Shown: positions 1-8,911 of the stretch, piece after piece
Layout of the letters: each line of letters starts with the position of its first letter
Position numbering within the stretch: position 1 is the first letter of the stretch
Origin: Hyunsoonleella aquatilis
GTDB lineage: Bacteria; Bacteroidota; Bacteroidia; Flavobacteriales; Flavobacteriaceae
Assembly (NCBI RefSeq): GCF_014270105.1
Contig: NZ_JACNMF010000004.1
Span: 370,944-434,943, forward strand
DNA length: 64,000 nt
Reading direction: 5' to 3'
Notes under the pieces: model-generated
What the model was told of the DNA's origin: nothing
Databases searched by the model: none
The model's input: only the letters and a program-made list of their open reading frames with translations
Made by a program: the position numbers and the translations under genes

Positions 1-240
1 ACTTTTGGGCTTTTTGTTGCCTATATTTATACCAAATGGGCGCAAATTACTACGGCCGCAACTGGTGCTAAAGCGGGTGCAATTATTGGGCTATTTATCG
101 GTTTGTTTTACAATTTCTTCAACATGGCTATGGTACCAGGCATGGAATTGCAACTCGCAGCACTTGATGTGGGCATTTCTATTGTAATGACTACCATTAT
201 TGGTGCTGTTATTGGAGCAATAAATGGAAAATTGGGCTAA
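1..240 (+). CDS. C-terminal part of a small integral membrane protein (partial)
   Basis: Reading frame 1 is open from the first base to the TAA at 238-240 and encodes the last 79 residues of a protein that begins before the window. Two hydrophobic stretches are visible, one around GAIIGLFIGLFYNFF and one at the end around IVMTTIIGAVIGAI, with a short TKWAQITTAATGAKAG segment before the first. I do not recognise the family. A small membrane protein of unknown function is all that can be supported. A strong terminator follows immediately. Confidence 0.7.
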   Translation, partial: TFGLFVAYIYTKWAQITTAATGAKAGAIIGLFIGLFYNFFNMAMVPGMELQLAALDVGISIVMTTIIGAVIGAINGKLG

Positions 241-263
241 TACTTAAATATCATATTATTCTT

Positions 264-292
264 AAAACCACCCGATCTTGGGTGGTTTTTTT
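264..292 (+). terminator. Rho-independent terminator
   Basis: The sequence AAAACCACCC, a GATCTT loop and GGGTGGTTTT form a perfect 10-bp stem that runs into a T tract. It lies 23 bases after the stop codon of the partial membrane protein and separates it from the MarR/fad unit. Confidence 0.9.
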
Positions 293-325
293 AATGTTTA
301 CAACAGAGAACACATTTATTTTATT

Positions 326-343
326 TATTATGCATGCATAATA
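326..343. promoter_or_regulatory. 18-bp perfect palindrome, candidate MarR operator
   Basis: TATTATGCATGCATAATA is a perfect 18-bp palindrome. It ends 9 bases before a TATATTTG -7 element and so covers the expected -33 region. MarR dimers bind palindromes of this size, and the next gene is a marR homologue that starts the beta-oxidation operon. Autorepression relieved by a fatty-acid ligand is a reasonable inference. Confidence 0.65.
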
Positions 344-352
344 TATTTTTAT

Positions 353-360
353 TATATTTG
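353..360 (+). promoter_or_regulatory. Bacteroidota -7 promoter element (TAnnTTTG)
   Basis: TATATTTG matches the Bacteroidota -7 consensus TAnnTTTG exactly and lies 20 bases before the marR start codon. The expected -33 region falls inside the 18-bp palindrome, which fits repression by occlusion. Confidence 0.6.
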
Positions 361-379
361 GGAATTCTAACTCTCAAGA

Positions 380-820
380 ATGAAGGACAAAACTATAGAT
401 TATGTATTGCGAACAACGTGGTTAACCGTGAACAAGATGTACAACGAAGAAGCATCAAAGTTTGAGAGTACTATGGCCACAGGATTCACATTATTAAGCA
501 TCGACCCTGAAAAAGGAACGCCTTCTACAGCTCTTGGTCCTAAAATGGGTATGGAGGCCACAAGTTTGTCGCGTATTTTAAAAACCATGGAAAAAAGGGG
601 TTTAATTGAGCGGCATCCAAACCCTAACGACGGCAGGGGCGTCCTCATTCATTTAACCGATTTCGGCAAGGAAAAACGAGACCTTTCAAAAGAAAAGGTT
701 CTCACATTTAACGAAACCATAAGAGAGCACATTCCTGAGGAAAAAATCAACCATTTTTATGAAGTTGCCGAAACGATTAATGAAATGGTCTGCAATAAAA
801 AAATTTATAACAATAAATAG
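380..820 (+). CDS. MarR family transcriptional regulator
   Basis: This 146-residue protein has MarR length and layout: a helical N-terminus, a winged helix-turn-helix at about residues 50-105 (MEATSLSRILKTMEKRGLIER followed by the wing NPNDGRGVLIHLTDFGKE) and a C-terminal dimerisation helix. The DGRG wing motif is characteristic of the family. It is the first gene of the fad operon, 14 bases before fadN. An 18-bp palindrome overlapping its promoter suggests that it represses itself and the beta-oxidation genes. Acyl-CoA as the inducing ligand is an inference from context. Confidence 0.9.
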   Translation: MKDKTIDYVLRTTWLTVNKMYNEEASKFESTMATGFTLLSIDPEKGTPSTALGPKMGMEATSLSRILKTMEKRGLIERHPNPNDGRGVLIHLTDFGKEKRDLSKEKVLTFNETIREHIPEEKINHFYEVAETINEMVCNKKIYNNK

Positions 821-834
821 AAGTTTAAACACGA

Positions 835-3240
835 ATGGGTAAACGCATAATTAAAAAAGTTGCCGTAATTGGTTCTGGTATTATGGGAAGCGGTATTGCT
901 TGTCATTTTGCCAATATTGGCGTGGAAGTATTGTTACTTGATATCGTCCCAAGAGAATTGTCGGAAGCTGAAAACGCGAAAGGACTCACATTAGAGGATA
1001 AAATCGTTAGAAATCGCTTGGTAAACGATGCCTTAAAAACTGCCTTAAAATCCAAGCCCTCCCCTATTTATCATCAAAAATTTGCCAATAGGATTACTAC
1101 CGGAAATTTGGAAGACGATATTGCGAAAGTAAAGGATGTAGATTGGATTATTGAAGTGGTAGTGGAGCGTTTGGATATCAAACAAAAAGTGTTCGAAAAT
1201 CTTGAAAAGCATAGAACTCCGGGTACGTTGATTACGAGTAACACTTCTGGTATTCCTATCAAATTTATGAGCAAAGGAAGAAGTGAGGATTTCCAAAAGC
1301 ATTTTTGTGGTACCCACTTTTTTAATCCGCCTAGATATTTAAAGCTGTTTGAAATTATCCCAGGGCCAAAGACCGATGCTTCTGTTTTGGAATTCTTAAA
1401 CAATTACGGTGAACAGTATTTGGGCAAAACTTCAGTGGTGGCGAAAGATACCCCGGCCTTTATAGGAAATCGCGTTGGTATTTTCAGTATCATGAGTTTA
1501 TTCCACGCCGTAAAGGAGATGGATTTAACTGTTGAAGAAGTGGATAAACTAACAGGCCCAGTAATCGGAAGGCCAAAATCTGCAACCTTTAGAACGGTTG
1601 ATGTTGTCGGTTTGGATACTTTGGTGCACGTAGCCAATGGTATTGCCGATAATTGCAAAGATGATGAGCGTTTGGAACTGTTTAAACTACCAGATTTTAT
1701 CCATACGATGGTAGAGAATAAATGGTACGGTAGCAAAACAGGTCAAGGGTTTTATAAAAAACAGGTCACAGATGGTAAAAAGGAAATTTTATCGTTGGAC
1801 CTAAACACTTTGGAATACCGCTCAGCCAAAAAAGCAAAATTCGCAACACTGGAATTGACCAAATCTATTGATAAGGTTATTGACCGATTTAAAGTACTGG
1901 TTTCAGGAGAAGATAAGGCTGGGGAGTTTTATAGAAAATCTTTCGGCCAATTATTCGCGTATGTAACCCATCGTATTCCCGAAATTTCAGATGAATTGTA
2001 CAAGATTGATGATGCCATGAAAGCTGGTTTTGGCTGGGAACATGGCCCTTTCCAAATATGGGATGCTATCGGTGTTGAAAAAGGTTTGGAATTGATGAAG
2101 GCTGAAGGATTGGAACCTGCTTCTTGGATCAATGATATGTTAAGTTCTGATAGTAAGTCTTTTTATACCGTTCAAAATGGAGCAACTTATTATTATGATA
2201 TTTCTTCAAAATCTCAGGTGAAAGTTCCAGGACAGGATTCCTTTATCATTTTGGATAACATCAGGAAATCGAATGAAGTTTTCAAAAATTCTGGCGTTGT
2301 AATCGAAGATTTAGGTGATGGTATTTTGAATTGTGAATTTCAATCTAAAATGAATACCATTGGCGGTGATGTTTTGGCCGGTCTGAACAAAGCCATCGAC
2401 CTCGCCGAAAAGGATTTTGACGGTCTGGTAATTGGCAACCAAGGTGCTAACTTTTCAGTAGGGGCAAACATCGGGATGATTTTTATGATGGCCGTTGAGC
2501 AGGAATATGACGAATTGAATATGGCCATCAAATATTTTCAGGACACCATGATGAGGATGCGCTATTCGGCCATTCCGACAGTATCAGCGCCTCATGGCAT
2601 GTCCTTAGGAGGAGCCTGTGAATTGTCCATGCACGCTGATAAAGTTGTGGCGGCCGCCGAAACCTATATTGGTTTGGTTGAGTTTGGCGTTGGTGTTATT
2701 CCAGGGGGAGCTGGCTCCAAAGAAATGGCTTTGCGAGCATCGGACACTTTCAAAAAAGGCGATGTGGAATTGAATGTGCTTCAAGAATATTTTCTGACTA
2801 TCGGTATGGCAAAGGTTTCCACTTCTGCATACGAAGCTTATGATTTAGGCATTCTGCAAAAGGGAAAAGATGTTGTTGTAGTTAATAAAGACAGACAGAT
2901 AGCCACGGCAAAAGCACATGCTAGATTAATGGCTGATGCCGGTTATACGCAGCCCGTAAAGCGCAAGGATGTGAAAGTTTTGGGCAAGCAGGCTTTGGCC
3001 ATGTTCTTGGTAGGGACGGATGCCATGGAAAATAGTAATTATATCAGCGAGCACGACCAAAAAATTGCCAATAAATTGGCCTATGTAATGGCGGGAGGTG
3101 ATTTATCAGAACCAACACTCGTTTCCGAGCAATATCTGTTGGATTTGGAACGCGAGGCATTTTTAAGTCTGTGTACAGAACGCAAAACTCTGGAACGTAT
3201 TCAGCACATGTTGACAAAGGGGAAACCGCTACGCAATTAA
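835..3240 (+). CDS. fadN: FadN-type 3-hydroxyacyl-CoA dehydrogenase / enoyl-CoA hydratase
   Basis: This 801-residue bifunctional enzyme catalyses the hydration and NAD-dependent dehydrogenation steps of beta-oxidation. The dehydrogenase half comes first: a Rossmann motif GSGIMGSG is at residues 13-20, and the 3HCDH C-terminal domains run to about residue 430. The crotonase-like hydratase half follows at about 480-720, with GGACEL and the acidic residue in GLVEFGVGVIPGGAG. This order matches Bacillus FadN and is the reverse of E. coli FadB. With the thiolase and acyl-CoA dehydrogenase that follow, it forms a fadN-fadA-fadE operon. Paired inverted repeats separate it from fadA. Confidence 0.93.
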   Translation: MGKRIIKKVAVIGSGIMGSGIACHFANIGVEVLLLDIVPRELSEAENAKGLTLEDKIVRNRLVNDALKTALKSKPSPIYHQKFANRITTGNLEDDIAKVKDVDWIIEVVVERLDIKQKVFENLEKHRTPGTLITSNTSGIPIKFMSKGRSEDFQKHFCGTHFFNPPRYLKLFEIIPGPKTDASVLEFLNNYGEQYLGKTSVVAKDTPAFIGNRVGIFSIMSLFHAVKEMDLTVEEVDKLTGPVIGRPKSATFRTVDVVGLDTLVHVANGIADNCKDDERLELFKLPDFIHTMVENKWYGSKTGQGFYKKQVTDGKKEILSLDLNTLEYRSAKKAKFATLELTKSIDKVIDRFKVLVSGEDKAGEFYRKSFGQLFAYVTHRIPEISDELYKIDDAMKAGFGWEHGPFQIWDAIGVEKGLELMKAEGLEPASWINDMLSSDSKSFYTVQNGATYYYDISSKSQVKVPGQDSFIILDNIRKSNEVFKNSGVVIEDLGDGILNCEFQSKMNTIGGDVLAGLNKAIDLAEKDFDGLVIGNQGANFSVGANIGMIFMMAVEQEYDELNMAIKYFQDTMMRMRYSAIPTVSAPHGMSLGGACELSMHADKVVAAAETYIGLVEFGVGVIPGGAGSKEMALRASDTFKKGDVELNVLQEYFLTIGMAKVSTSAYEAYDLGILQKGKDVVVVNKDRQIATAKAHARLMADAGYTQPVKRKDVKVLGKQALAMFLVGTDAMENSNYISEHDQKIANKLAYVMAGGDLSEPTLVSEQYLLDLEREAFLSLCTERKTLERIQHMLTKGKPLRN

Positions 3241-3363
3241 GGCCCCTCCTAGCCTCCCCGAAGGGGAAGAACTGATTTCTTATTGTAAAAGAATATTTTG
3301 AAAGATAAAAATTAAAAATACCCCGAGTTAGTTTCTCCCCCTTCTGGGGGAGTTAGAGGGGGC
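3241..3363. repeat. Pair of inverted GC-rich palindromic repeats
   Basis: Two copies of one motif face each other between fadN and fadA. The left copy (3241-3273) contains GGCCCCTCCTAGCCTCCCC, and the right copy (3330-3363) contains CTCCCCCTTCTGGGGGAG followed by TTAGAGGGGGC. Each forms its own hairpin, and the two could also pair with each other as a longer structure. The right copy ends 5 bases before the fadA start. The fad transcript must read through it, so it may modulate fadA expression or mRNA stability. Confidence 0.75.
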
Positions 3364-3368
3364 ATCTT

Positions 3369-4562
3369 ATGAAACAAGCATATATAGTAAAAGCATACAG
3401 AACTGCCGTGGGCAAGGCACCACGAGGTGTTTTCCGATTCAAACGAACAGATGAGTTGGCCGCTGAAACCATTCAGCATATGATGAAAGAATTACCAGAA
3501 TTGGACAAAAAACGTATAGACGATGTGATTGTGGGCAATGCCATGCCAGAAGGCTCTCAGGGTCTAAATATGGCGAGGCTCATTTCCCTGATGGGCTTGG
3601 ACATTGTAGATGTCCCTGGGGTAACGGTCAATCGCTTTTGTTCGTCTGGGGTTGAGACCATTGCTATTGCAGCCGCTAAAATTCAAGCTGGAATGGCAGA
3701 TTGCATTATTGCTGGAGGAGCCGAAAGCATGAGTGCAGTACCAATGACGGGTTTTAAAACCGAATTGAACTATGACGATGTCGTAAAAAAGGGGAATGAA
3801 GAATATTATTGGGGCATGGGCAATACAGCCGAGGCCGTTGCAAACGAATTCAAAGTATCTCGCGAGGACCAAGATGAATTCGCTTATAATTCCCATATGA
3901 AAGCGCTAAAGGCTCAGGCTGAAAACAGATTTCAGGACCAAATTGTTCCGATTGATGTTGAACAGACCTATGTGGATGAAAATGGTAAAAAAGTAACTAA
4001 ATCATACACTGTAACTAAAGACGAAGGGCCAAGAAAAGGCACAAACTTGGAAGCCCTTGCAAAGTTGCGTCCGGTATTTGCTCAAGGTGGTAGCGTTACG
4101 GCAGGTAACTCTTCCCAGATGAGTGACGGTGCGGCTTTTGTGATGTTAATGAATGAGGATATGGTCAAGGAATTGAAGCTTGAACCCATTGCCCGTTTAG
4201 TAAACTACGCGGCTGCCGGTGTTGAACCACGAATTATGGGTATCGGACCGGTTAAAGCCATTCCAAAGGCATTGGGGCTTGCCGGCCTGAAACAAAAGGA
4301 TTTAGAGTTAATAGAACTCAACGAAGCCTTTGCATCCCAATCCTTGGCTGTAATTCGAGAACTGAATTTGAATCCAGATATAGTGAATGTTAATGGAGGT
4401 GCTATAGCACTTGGCCACCCCTTGGGATGTACAGGGGCTAAGCTTTCGGTGCAACTATTTGACGAAATGCGGAAACGAGATATGAAAGGTAAATATGGAG
4501 CTGTGACCATGTGCGTAGGTACTGGACAAGGCGCCTGTGGAATTTTTGAATTTTTAAACTAA
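3369..4562 (+). CDS. fadA: Acetyl-CoA C-acyltransferase (3-ketoacyl-CoA thiolase)
   Basis: This 397-residue thiolase carries out the last step of beta-oxidation, cleaving 3-ketoacyl-CoA with CoA. The nucleophilic cysteine is Cys91 in NRFCSSGVE. The C-terminal catalytic motifs are [10 protein letters not shown] (His) and [10 protein letters not shown] (second Cys). Length and motif order are standard for the FadA/AtoB family. It sits between fadN and fadE in the same orientation, 9 bases before fadE. The trifunctional operon context favours beta-oxidation over acetoacetyl-CoA synthesis. Confidence 0.94.
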   Translation: MKQAYIVKAYRTAVGKAPRGVFRFKRTDELAAETIQHMMKELPELDKKRIDDVIVGNAMPEGSQGLNMARLISLMGLDIVDVPGVTVNRFCSSGVETIAIAAAKIQAGMADCIIAGGAESMSAVPMTGFKTELNYDDVVKKGNEEYYWGMGNTAEAVANEFKVSREDQDEFAYNSHMKALKAQAENRFQDQIVPIDVEQTYVDENGKKVTKSYTVTKDEGPRKGTNLEALAKLRPVFAQGGSVTAGNSSQMSDGAAFVMLMNEDMVKELKLEPIARLVNYAAAGVEPRIMGIGPVKAIPKALGLAGLKQKDLELIELNEAFASQSLAVIRELNLNPDIVNVNGGAIALGHPLGCTGAKLSVQLFDEMRKRDMKGKYGAVTMCVGTGQGACGIFEFLN

Positions 4563-4571
4563 AAATAAGCA

Positions 4572-6383
4572 ATGGAAGCTCAAGAAAAAGATATTATTAG
4601 AGGTAGTCAATTTTTGGTAAAGGAAGCCAATTGCGAAGACATTTTTACACCTGAAGATTTTAACGAGGATCAGCTTATGATGAAAGAAGCGGTCACTGAG
4701 TTTGTGGATCGCGAAATATGGGCTAAAAAAGCTCAATTCGAACAAAAAGATTATGCTTTGACGGAGTCCTGTATGAGACAAGCTGGTGAACTTGGATTTT
4801 TAAGCGTTTCAGTGCCAGAAGAATACGGTGGCATGGGCATGGGATTTGTAGATACAGTCTTAGTCTGTGATTTTATTTCGGGTGCGACAGGCTCTTTCAG
4901 TACGGCCTTTGGTGCACACACCGGTATTGGCACTATGCCCATAACACTTTATGGAAATGAAGAACAAAAACAAAAATACGTTCCTAAATTAGCAACAGGT
5001 GAATGGTTTGGTTCCTATTGTTTAACTGAGCCTACCGCAGGAAGTGATGCCAATTCTGGTCGCACAAAAGCCGTACTTTCTGAAGATGGTAAAACCTATA
5101 AAATTACTGGGCAGAAAATGTGGATTTCCAATGCAGGGTTCTGCCGCTTGATGATTGTTTTTGCGAGAATTGAAGATGATAAAAATATCACTGGATTCAT
5201 AGTAGAGTACGACCCTGAAAATCCTAATGGTATCACTATGGGCGAGGAAGAACACAAATTGGGTATCCGAGCCTCTTCTACAAGACAAGTATTTTTTAAT
5301 GAAACCATTGTCCCAGTTGAAAACATGCTTTCCGAAAGAGGCAATGGCTTCAAAATTGCTATGAATGCACTTAATGTGGGCAGAATTAAGTTGGCCGCAG
5401 CTTGTTTGGACGCACAACGACGTACCATTACGGAGTCCGTAAAATATGCCAATGAACGTGTCCAATTTAAAGTGCCGATTTCAAGTTTTGGTGCGATCCG
5501 TCAGAAGGTTGCTGAAATGGCTACCAATTGTTGGGTGGGAGAAGCCGCGTGTTATCGCGCTTCAAAAGACATTGAAAACCGTATCGAGTTGAGAAAAAAT
5601 AATGGCAAAGATTCGCATCAGGAAGCAGAACTGAAAGGTGTTGAGGAATACGCTATCGAATGTTCTATTTTAAAAGTAGCAGTTTCAGAATTCATTCAAA
5701 ATTGTACGGATGAGGGCATTCAGATTTTTGGAGGCATGGGCTTTTCAGAAGAGACACCTATCGAATCCGCATGGCGTGATGCCCGTATTTCAAGGATTTA
5801 CGAAGGCACCAACGAAATCAATAGGATGCTATGTGTAGGCATGTTGATCAAAAAAGCTATGAAAGGACATGTGGATGTTTTAACACCTGCAATGGCTGTT
5901 AAAGAAGAATTAATGGGCATTCCTTCGTTTGAAGTTCCCAATTACACTGAATTGTTTTCAGAAGAAAAAAACATTGTCAAAAATCTTAAGAAGTTGTTCC
6001 TGATGGTGGCGGGTGCCGCTCTTCAGAAATACGGTGAAAAAATTGAGCAACAGCAACAATTAATGTTAGCTGCTTCAGATATTATGATTCAGATTTATTT
6101 GGCAGAATCCGCAATTCTTCGCGCTGAAAAAATGGCGAAAAAAGAAGGTGAGGAGAATGTGAAAGAACAAATCGCTATGGCGAAGTTGAATTTGTTCCAC
6201 GCCATCGACGTTATCGAAACTGCTGGAAAACATTCCATCATTTCTTTCTCGGAAGGAGACGAGCAAAAAATGATGTTGATGGGATTGAGACGATATATCA
6301 AATATGTCAATATGCCAAACATCATAGAATTGAGGCATACTATCGCTGAGAAAGTAATCAAAGAAAACAAATATTGTTTTTGA
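4572..6383 (+). CDS. fadE: Acyl-CoA dehydrogenase, FadE type
   Basis: This 603-residue FAD enzyme performs the first oxidation of beta-oxidation. The acyl-CoA dehydrogenase core is followed by an extra C-terminal helical domain from about residue 440, as in Bacillus FadE and other roughly 600-residue forms. FAD and substrate motifs include YCLTEPTAGSDANS and WISNAGF. The C-terminal active-site segment is RISRIYEGTNEINRM, with the expected catalytic glutamate in YEGTNEI. It follows fadA by 9 bases and ends the operon, with a possible terminator after it. Confidence 0.94.
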   Translation: MEAQEKDIIRGSQFLVKEANCEDIFTPEDFNEDQLMMKEAVTEFVDREIWAKKAQFEQKDYALTESCMRQAGELGFLSVSVPEEYGGMGMGFVDTVLVCDFISGATGSFSTAFGAHTGIGTMPITLYGNEEQKQKYVPKLATGEWFGSYCLTEPTAGSDANSGRTKAVLSEDGKTYKITGQKMWISNAGFCRLMIVFARIEDDKNITGFIVEYDPENPNGITMGEEEHKLGIRASSTRQVFFNETIVPVENMLSERGNGFKIAMNALNVGRIKLAAACLDAQRRTITESVKYANERVQFKVPISSFGAIRQKVAEMATNCWVGEAACYRASKDIENRIELRKNNGKDSHQEAELKGVEEYAIECSILKVAVSEFIQNCTDEGIQIFGGMGFSEETPIESAWRDARISRIYEGTNEINRMLCVGMLIKKAMKGHVDVLTPAMAVKEELMGIPSFEVPNYTELFSEEKNIVKNLKKLFLMVAGAALQKYGEKIEQQQQLMLAASDIMIQIYLAESAILRAEKMAKKEGEENVKEQIAMAKLNLFHAIDVIETAGKHSIISFSEGDEQKMMLMGLRRYIKYVNMPNIIELRHTIAEKVIKENKYCF

Positions 6384-6421
6384 GATTAGAATAATAATCT
6401 CCCCGTGACTAATTCAAATGT

Positions 6422-6457
6422 AAAATGCGTCTCAAATTCGGTTTTGGGGCGTTTTTT
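6422..6457 (+). terminator. Probable terminator of the fad operon
   Basis: An imperfect stem between AAAATGCGTCTC and GGGGCGTTTTTT, with GU pairs and mismatches, is followed by a run of six T residues. It lies about 40 bases after the fadE stop codon. The stem is weak, so this is a moderate call. Confidence 0.45.
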
Positions 6458-6489
6458 AATTACTTCAATCTTTATTGCGTATTAAGAAA

Positions 6490-6669
6490 ATGAAAAATGC
6501 TGAACTTGGAGGCATGGTTTTTGAAAAAGTAAACGATAATGAAATGTATGCTTTTATGGACATCAAAAATAAATATGGTTCCACCGAAACTTATAAAGTC
6601 AATTATATTAAACCCTTAGGGTTGCCTCTTATTTTAAAAAACTGTAAATTCGGAGTATGTTCTGCTTAA
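6490..6669 (+). CDS. Small hypothetical protein
   Basis: This frame encodes 59 residues from the ATG at 6490. A TTG five codons upstream is a weaker alternative. It ends 11 bases before the start of the M1 peptidase. The sequence MKNAELGGMVFEKVND is followed by a conserved-looking YKVNYIKPLGLPLILKN segment and a CKFGVCSA tail with two cysteines. I do not recognise the family. Codon use looks like that of real genes here, and the gene fills an otherwise empty gap, but it could be a remnant of a longer gene. Confidence 0.4.
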   Translation: MKNAELGGMVFEKVNDNEMYAFMDIKNKYGSTETYKVNYIKPLGLPLILKNCKFGVCSA

Positions 6670-6680
6670 TTCAAAAGCCA

Positions 6681-8327
6681 ATGCGCAGATTTAAACTTGT
6701 CATTTTTCTAATTGCCATTTGTTTCACTACAGGTTTGACTGCTCAAGCCCTTCTATATGAAAAAAAGAATTTCACCAGACAGGACACCCTGAGAGGAAGT
6801 GTCACCCCTGAACGTGAATGGTGGGATTTGACCTATTATCATCTGGATATTAAGGTTGATCCAGATAAAAAATTCATTTCCGGAAAAAACACAATTCAAT
6901 ATAAAGTATTGAAGCCGCATTCTGTCATGCAAATTGATTTGCAGGAGCCTATGCAACTTGTAAGCGCTGTTCAAAACGGGGACACTTTGGACATAAAACA
7001 TGACGGGAATGCACACTTCATTTCATTACTTCAACCCCAAGATATTGGTACCATAAACGAAATTGAAGTGTTTTATAAAGGCCAGCCCAGAGAAGCCGTC
7101 AACCCGCCATGGGATGGAGGTATTTCATGGACAAAAGACAAAAATGGGAATCACTTCATTGCATCGTCCTGTCAAGGTTTGGGCGCCAGTGTTTGGTGGC
7201 CATGCAAGGATCATATGTACGATGAAGTGGATAGTATGAAAATAAGTGTAAATGTTCCGGATAAACTTGTTAATGTGTCCAACGGAAGATTAACACTGGT
7301 AGAACAAATAGGGGACACCAAAACCTACCATTGGGCAGTCAAAAATCCCATAAATAATTATGGCGTGAATATCAATATTGGAGATTATGTGAATTTTTCG
7401 GAGAAATATGATGGCATGGCTGGCAATTTAGATATGGACTATTATGTACTAAGTTATAACCTCGATAAAGCCAAGAAACAATTCAAACAGGCACCAAAAA
7501 CAATTGAGGCTTTTGAACATTGGTTTGGTCAATACCCATTTTACGCAGATAGCTACAAATTGGTAGAAACACCTTATCTAGGGATGGAGCACCAAAGTTC
7601 GGTAACCTATGGCAATGGATATCAAAATGGGTACTTGGGAAAAGATTGGTCCGGTACGGGCTGGGGATCAAAGTTTGATTATATTATCGTTCATGAATCC
7701 GGACACGAATGGTTTGCCAATAACATTACCAATAAGGACATTGCCGATATGTGGATTCATGAGAGTTTTACGGCATATTCTGAAAACTTGTATTTGGACT
7801 ATCATTTTGGTAAAGAGGCATCATCGGCATATGTTATTGGTACACGAAGGGCCATAGTCAATGACCGCCCCATCATAGGACATTACAATGTTAACAAAGA
7901 AGGTTCTGGAGATATGTATTTCAAAGGGGCTAACATGTTGCACACCCTCCGTCAATTAATTGAAGATGATGAAAAATGGCGAAAAATTCTGCGCAAAATG
8001 AATGTGGAGTTTTACCATCAAACGGTAACCACTCAACAAATTGAGTCTTTTTTAAGCAAAGAAACAGGTATTGACCTGACTGAATTTTTTAATCAATATC
8101 TGAGAACTATTCAAATTCCGACACTTGAATATTCGATAGACAAAAAAAGCTTAAAATACCGATGGATCAACATTGTTGAAGGGTTCGATATGCCCATTCA
8201 AATTGAAATCAACGGCGAAAGTCAATGGCTATTTCCGAAGGCGGATTGGCATATTTTAAAGACTGATTCCAAAATAAAGTCTTTTGAAATCGACCCTGGT
8301 TTTTATGTCCTTTCCAAACAGATTTAA
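6681..8327 (+). CDS. M1 family metallopeptidase, secreted
   Basis: This is a zinc aminopeptidase-type protein of about 548 residues. I chose the ATG at 6681 because it opens directly onto a signal peptide (MRRFKLVIFLIAICFTTGLTA); an ATG at 6657 adds only eight residues. The zinc site HESGHEW (HExxH) is near residues 337-341, and the third ligand glutamate is in the downstream WIHESFTAYSE segment. The N-terminal beta domain typical of M1 enzymes precedes it. The protein probably trims peptides in the periplasm or outside the cell. It lacks the long C-terminal domain of PepN, as the shorter Bacteroidota members do. Confidence 0.9.
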   Translation: MRRFKLVIFLIAICFTTGLTAQALLYEKKNFTRQDTLRGSVTPEREWWDLTYYHLDIKVDPDKKFISGKNTIQYKVLKPHSVMQIDLQEPMQLVSAVQNGDTLDIKHDGNAHFISLLQPQDIGTINEIEVFYKGQPREAVNPPWDGGISWTKDKNGNHFIASSCQGLGASVWWPCKDHMYDEVDSMKISVNVPDKLVNVSNGRLTLVEQIGDTKTYHWAVKNPINNYGVNINIGDYVNFSEKYDGMAGNLDMDYYVLSYNLDKAKKQFKQAPKTIEAFEHWFGQYPFYADSYKLVETPYLGMEHQSSVTYGNGYQNGYLGKDWSGTGWGSKFDYIIVHESGHEWFANNITNKDIADMWIHESFTAYSENLYLDYHFGKEASSAYVIGTRRAIVNDRPIIGHYNVNKEGSGDMYFKGANMLHTLRQLIEDDEKWRKILRKMNVEFYHQTVTTQQIESFLSKETGIDLTEFFNQYLRTIQIPTLEYSIDKKSLKYRWINIVEGFDMPIQIEINGESQWLFPKADWHILKTDSKIKSFEIDPGFYVLSKQI

Positions 8328-8330
8328 GAT

Positions 8331-8906
8331 TTGAAAGACTTACCTGAGCTTTATTTTGAGCGCGACGCGGATTGGTACGATTGGCTATTGCAAAACCATT
8401 CCAAAATCAATGGAGTTTACCTCATTTTCTACAAACTTGAAATGAATACACCCACCATGCGCTGGGAAGAAGCTGTAAAAGTTGCGCTATGTTTTGGCTG
8501 GATTGATTCCACGGTAAAAAGCTTGGGCAACGGACGACGACGCCAATATTTCTGTCCTAGAAATCCCAAAAGTACGTGGAGTGCACTTAATAAAAAATAT
8601 ATTGAGGAGCTGGAACAGTCAGGATTGATTCAGGAATCCGGTTATCAGATGATTGAATTGGCCAAAACCACCGGAACGTGGAGTGCCATGGATGATGTTG
8701 AAAACGGTATTATCCCCAAAGATCTTCAAAAGGCCTTTGATAAAAATGAGCGCGCCTTTGAAAACTACCAAAACTTTTCCAAGGGGTACAGAAAAAGTTA
8801 CTTGTCTTGGTTGCATATTGCCAAACGCGAAGCAACGCGACAAAAACGTATTTCCGAAATCATTAGCCTTTGCCATGAAAATATAAAATCCAGAGACACC
8901 TACTAA
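8331..8906 (+). CDS. YdeI/OmpD-associated family protein
   Basis: This protein of about 191 residues carries the YdeI family signatures. These are an N-terminal YFERDADWYDWLLQNH segment, the block EEAVKVALCFGWIDSTVKSL, and RRRQYFCPRNPKSTWSALNK, ending in a basic helical C-terminus. The best start is TTG at 8331, three bases after the peptidase stop, because no ATG lies near the conserved N-terminus. The family is linked to bacteriocin or antimicrobial-peptide tolerance in E. coli, but its biochemical role is not established. It is probably co-transcribed with the M1 peptidase and converges on the sugar-kinase operon. Confidence 0.85.
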   Translation: MKDLPELYFERDADWYDWLLQNHSKINGVYLIFYKLEMNTPTMRWEEAVKVALCFGWIDSTVKSLGNGRRRQYFCPRNPKSTWSALNKKYIEELEQSGLIQESGYQMIELAKTTGTWSAMDDVENGIIPKDLQKAFDKNERAFENYQNFSKGYRKSYLSWLHIAKREATRQKRISEIISLCHENIKSRDTY

Positions 8907-8911
8907 ATCAT

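Noticed and set aside
5-187. Plus-strand frame of 60 codons at the left edge
   Set aside because: Frame 1 continues through to a stop at 240 with clear membrane-protein composition and a terminator behind it. The overlapping frame-2 reading is a shadow.
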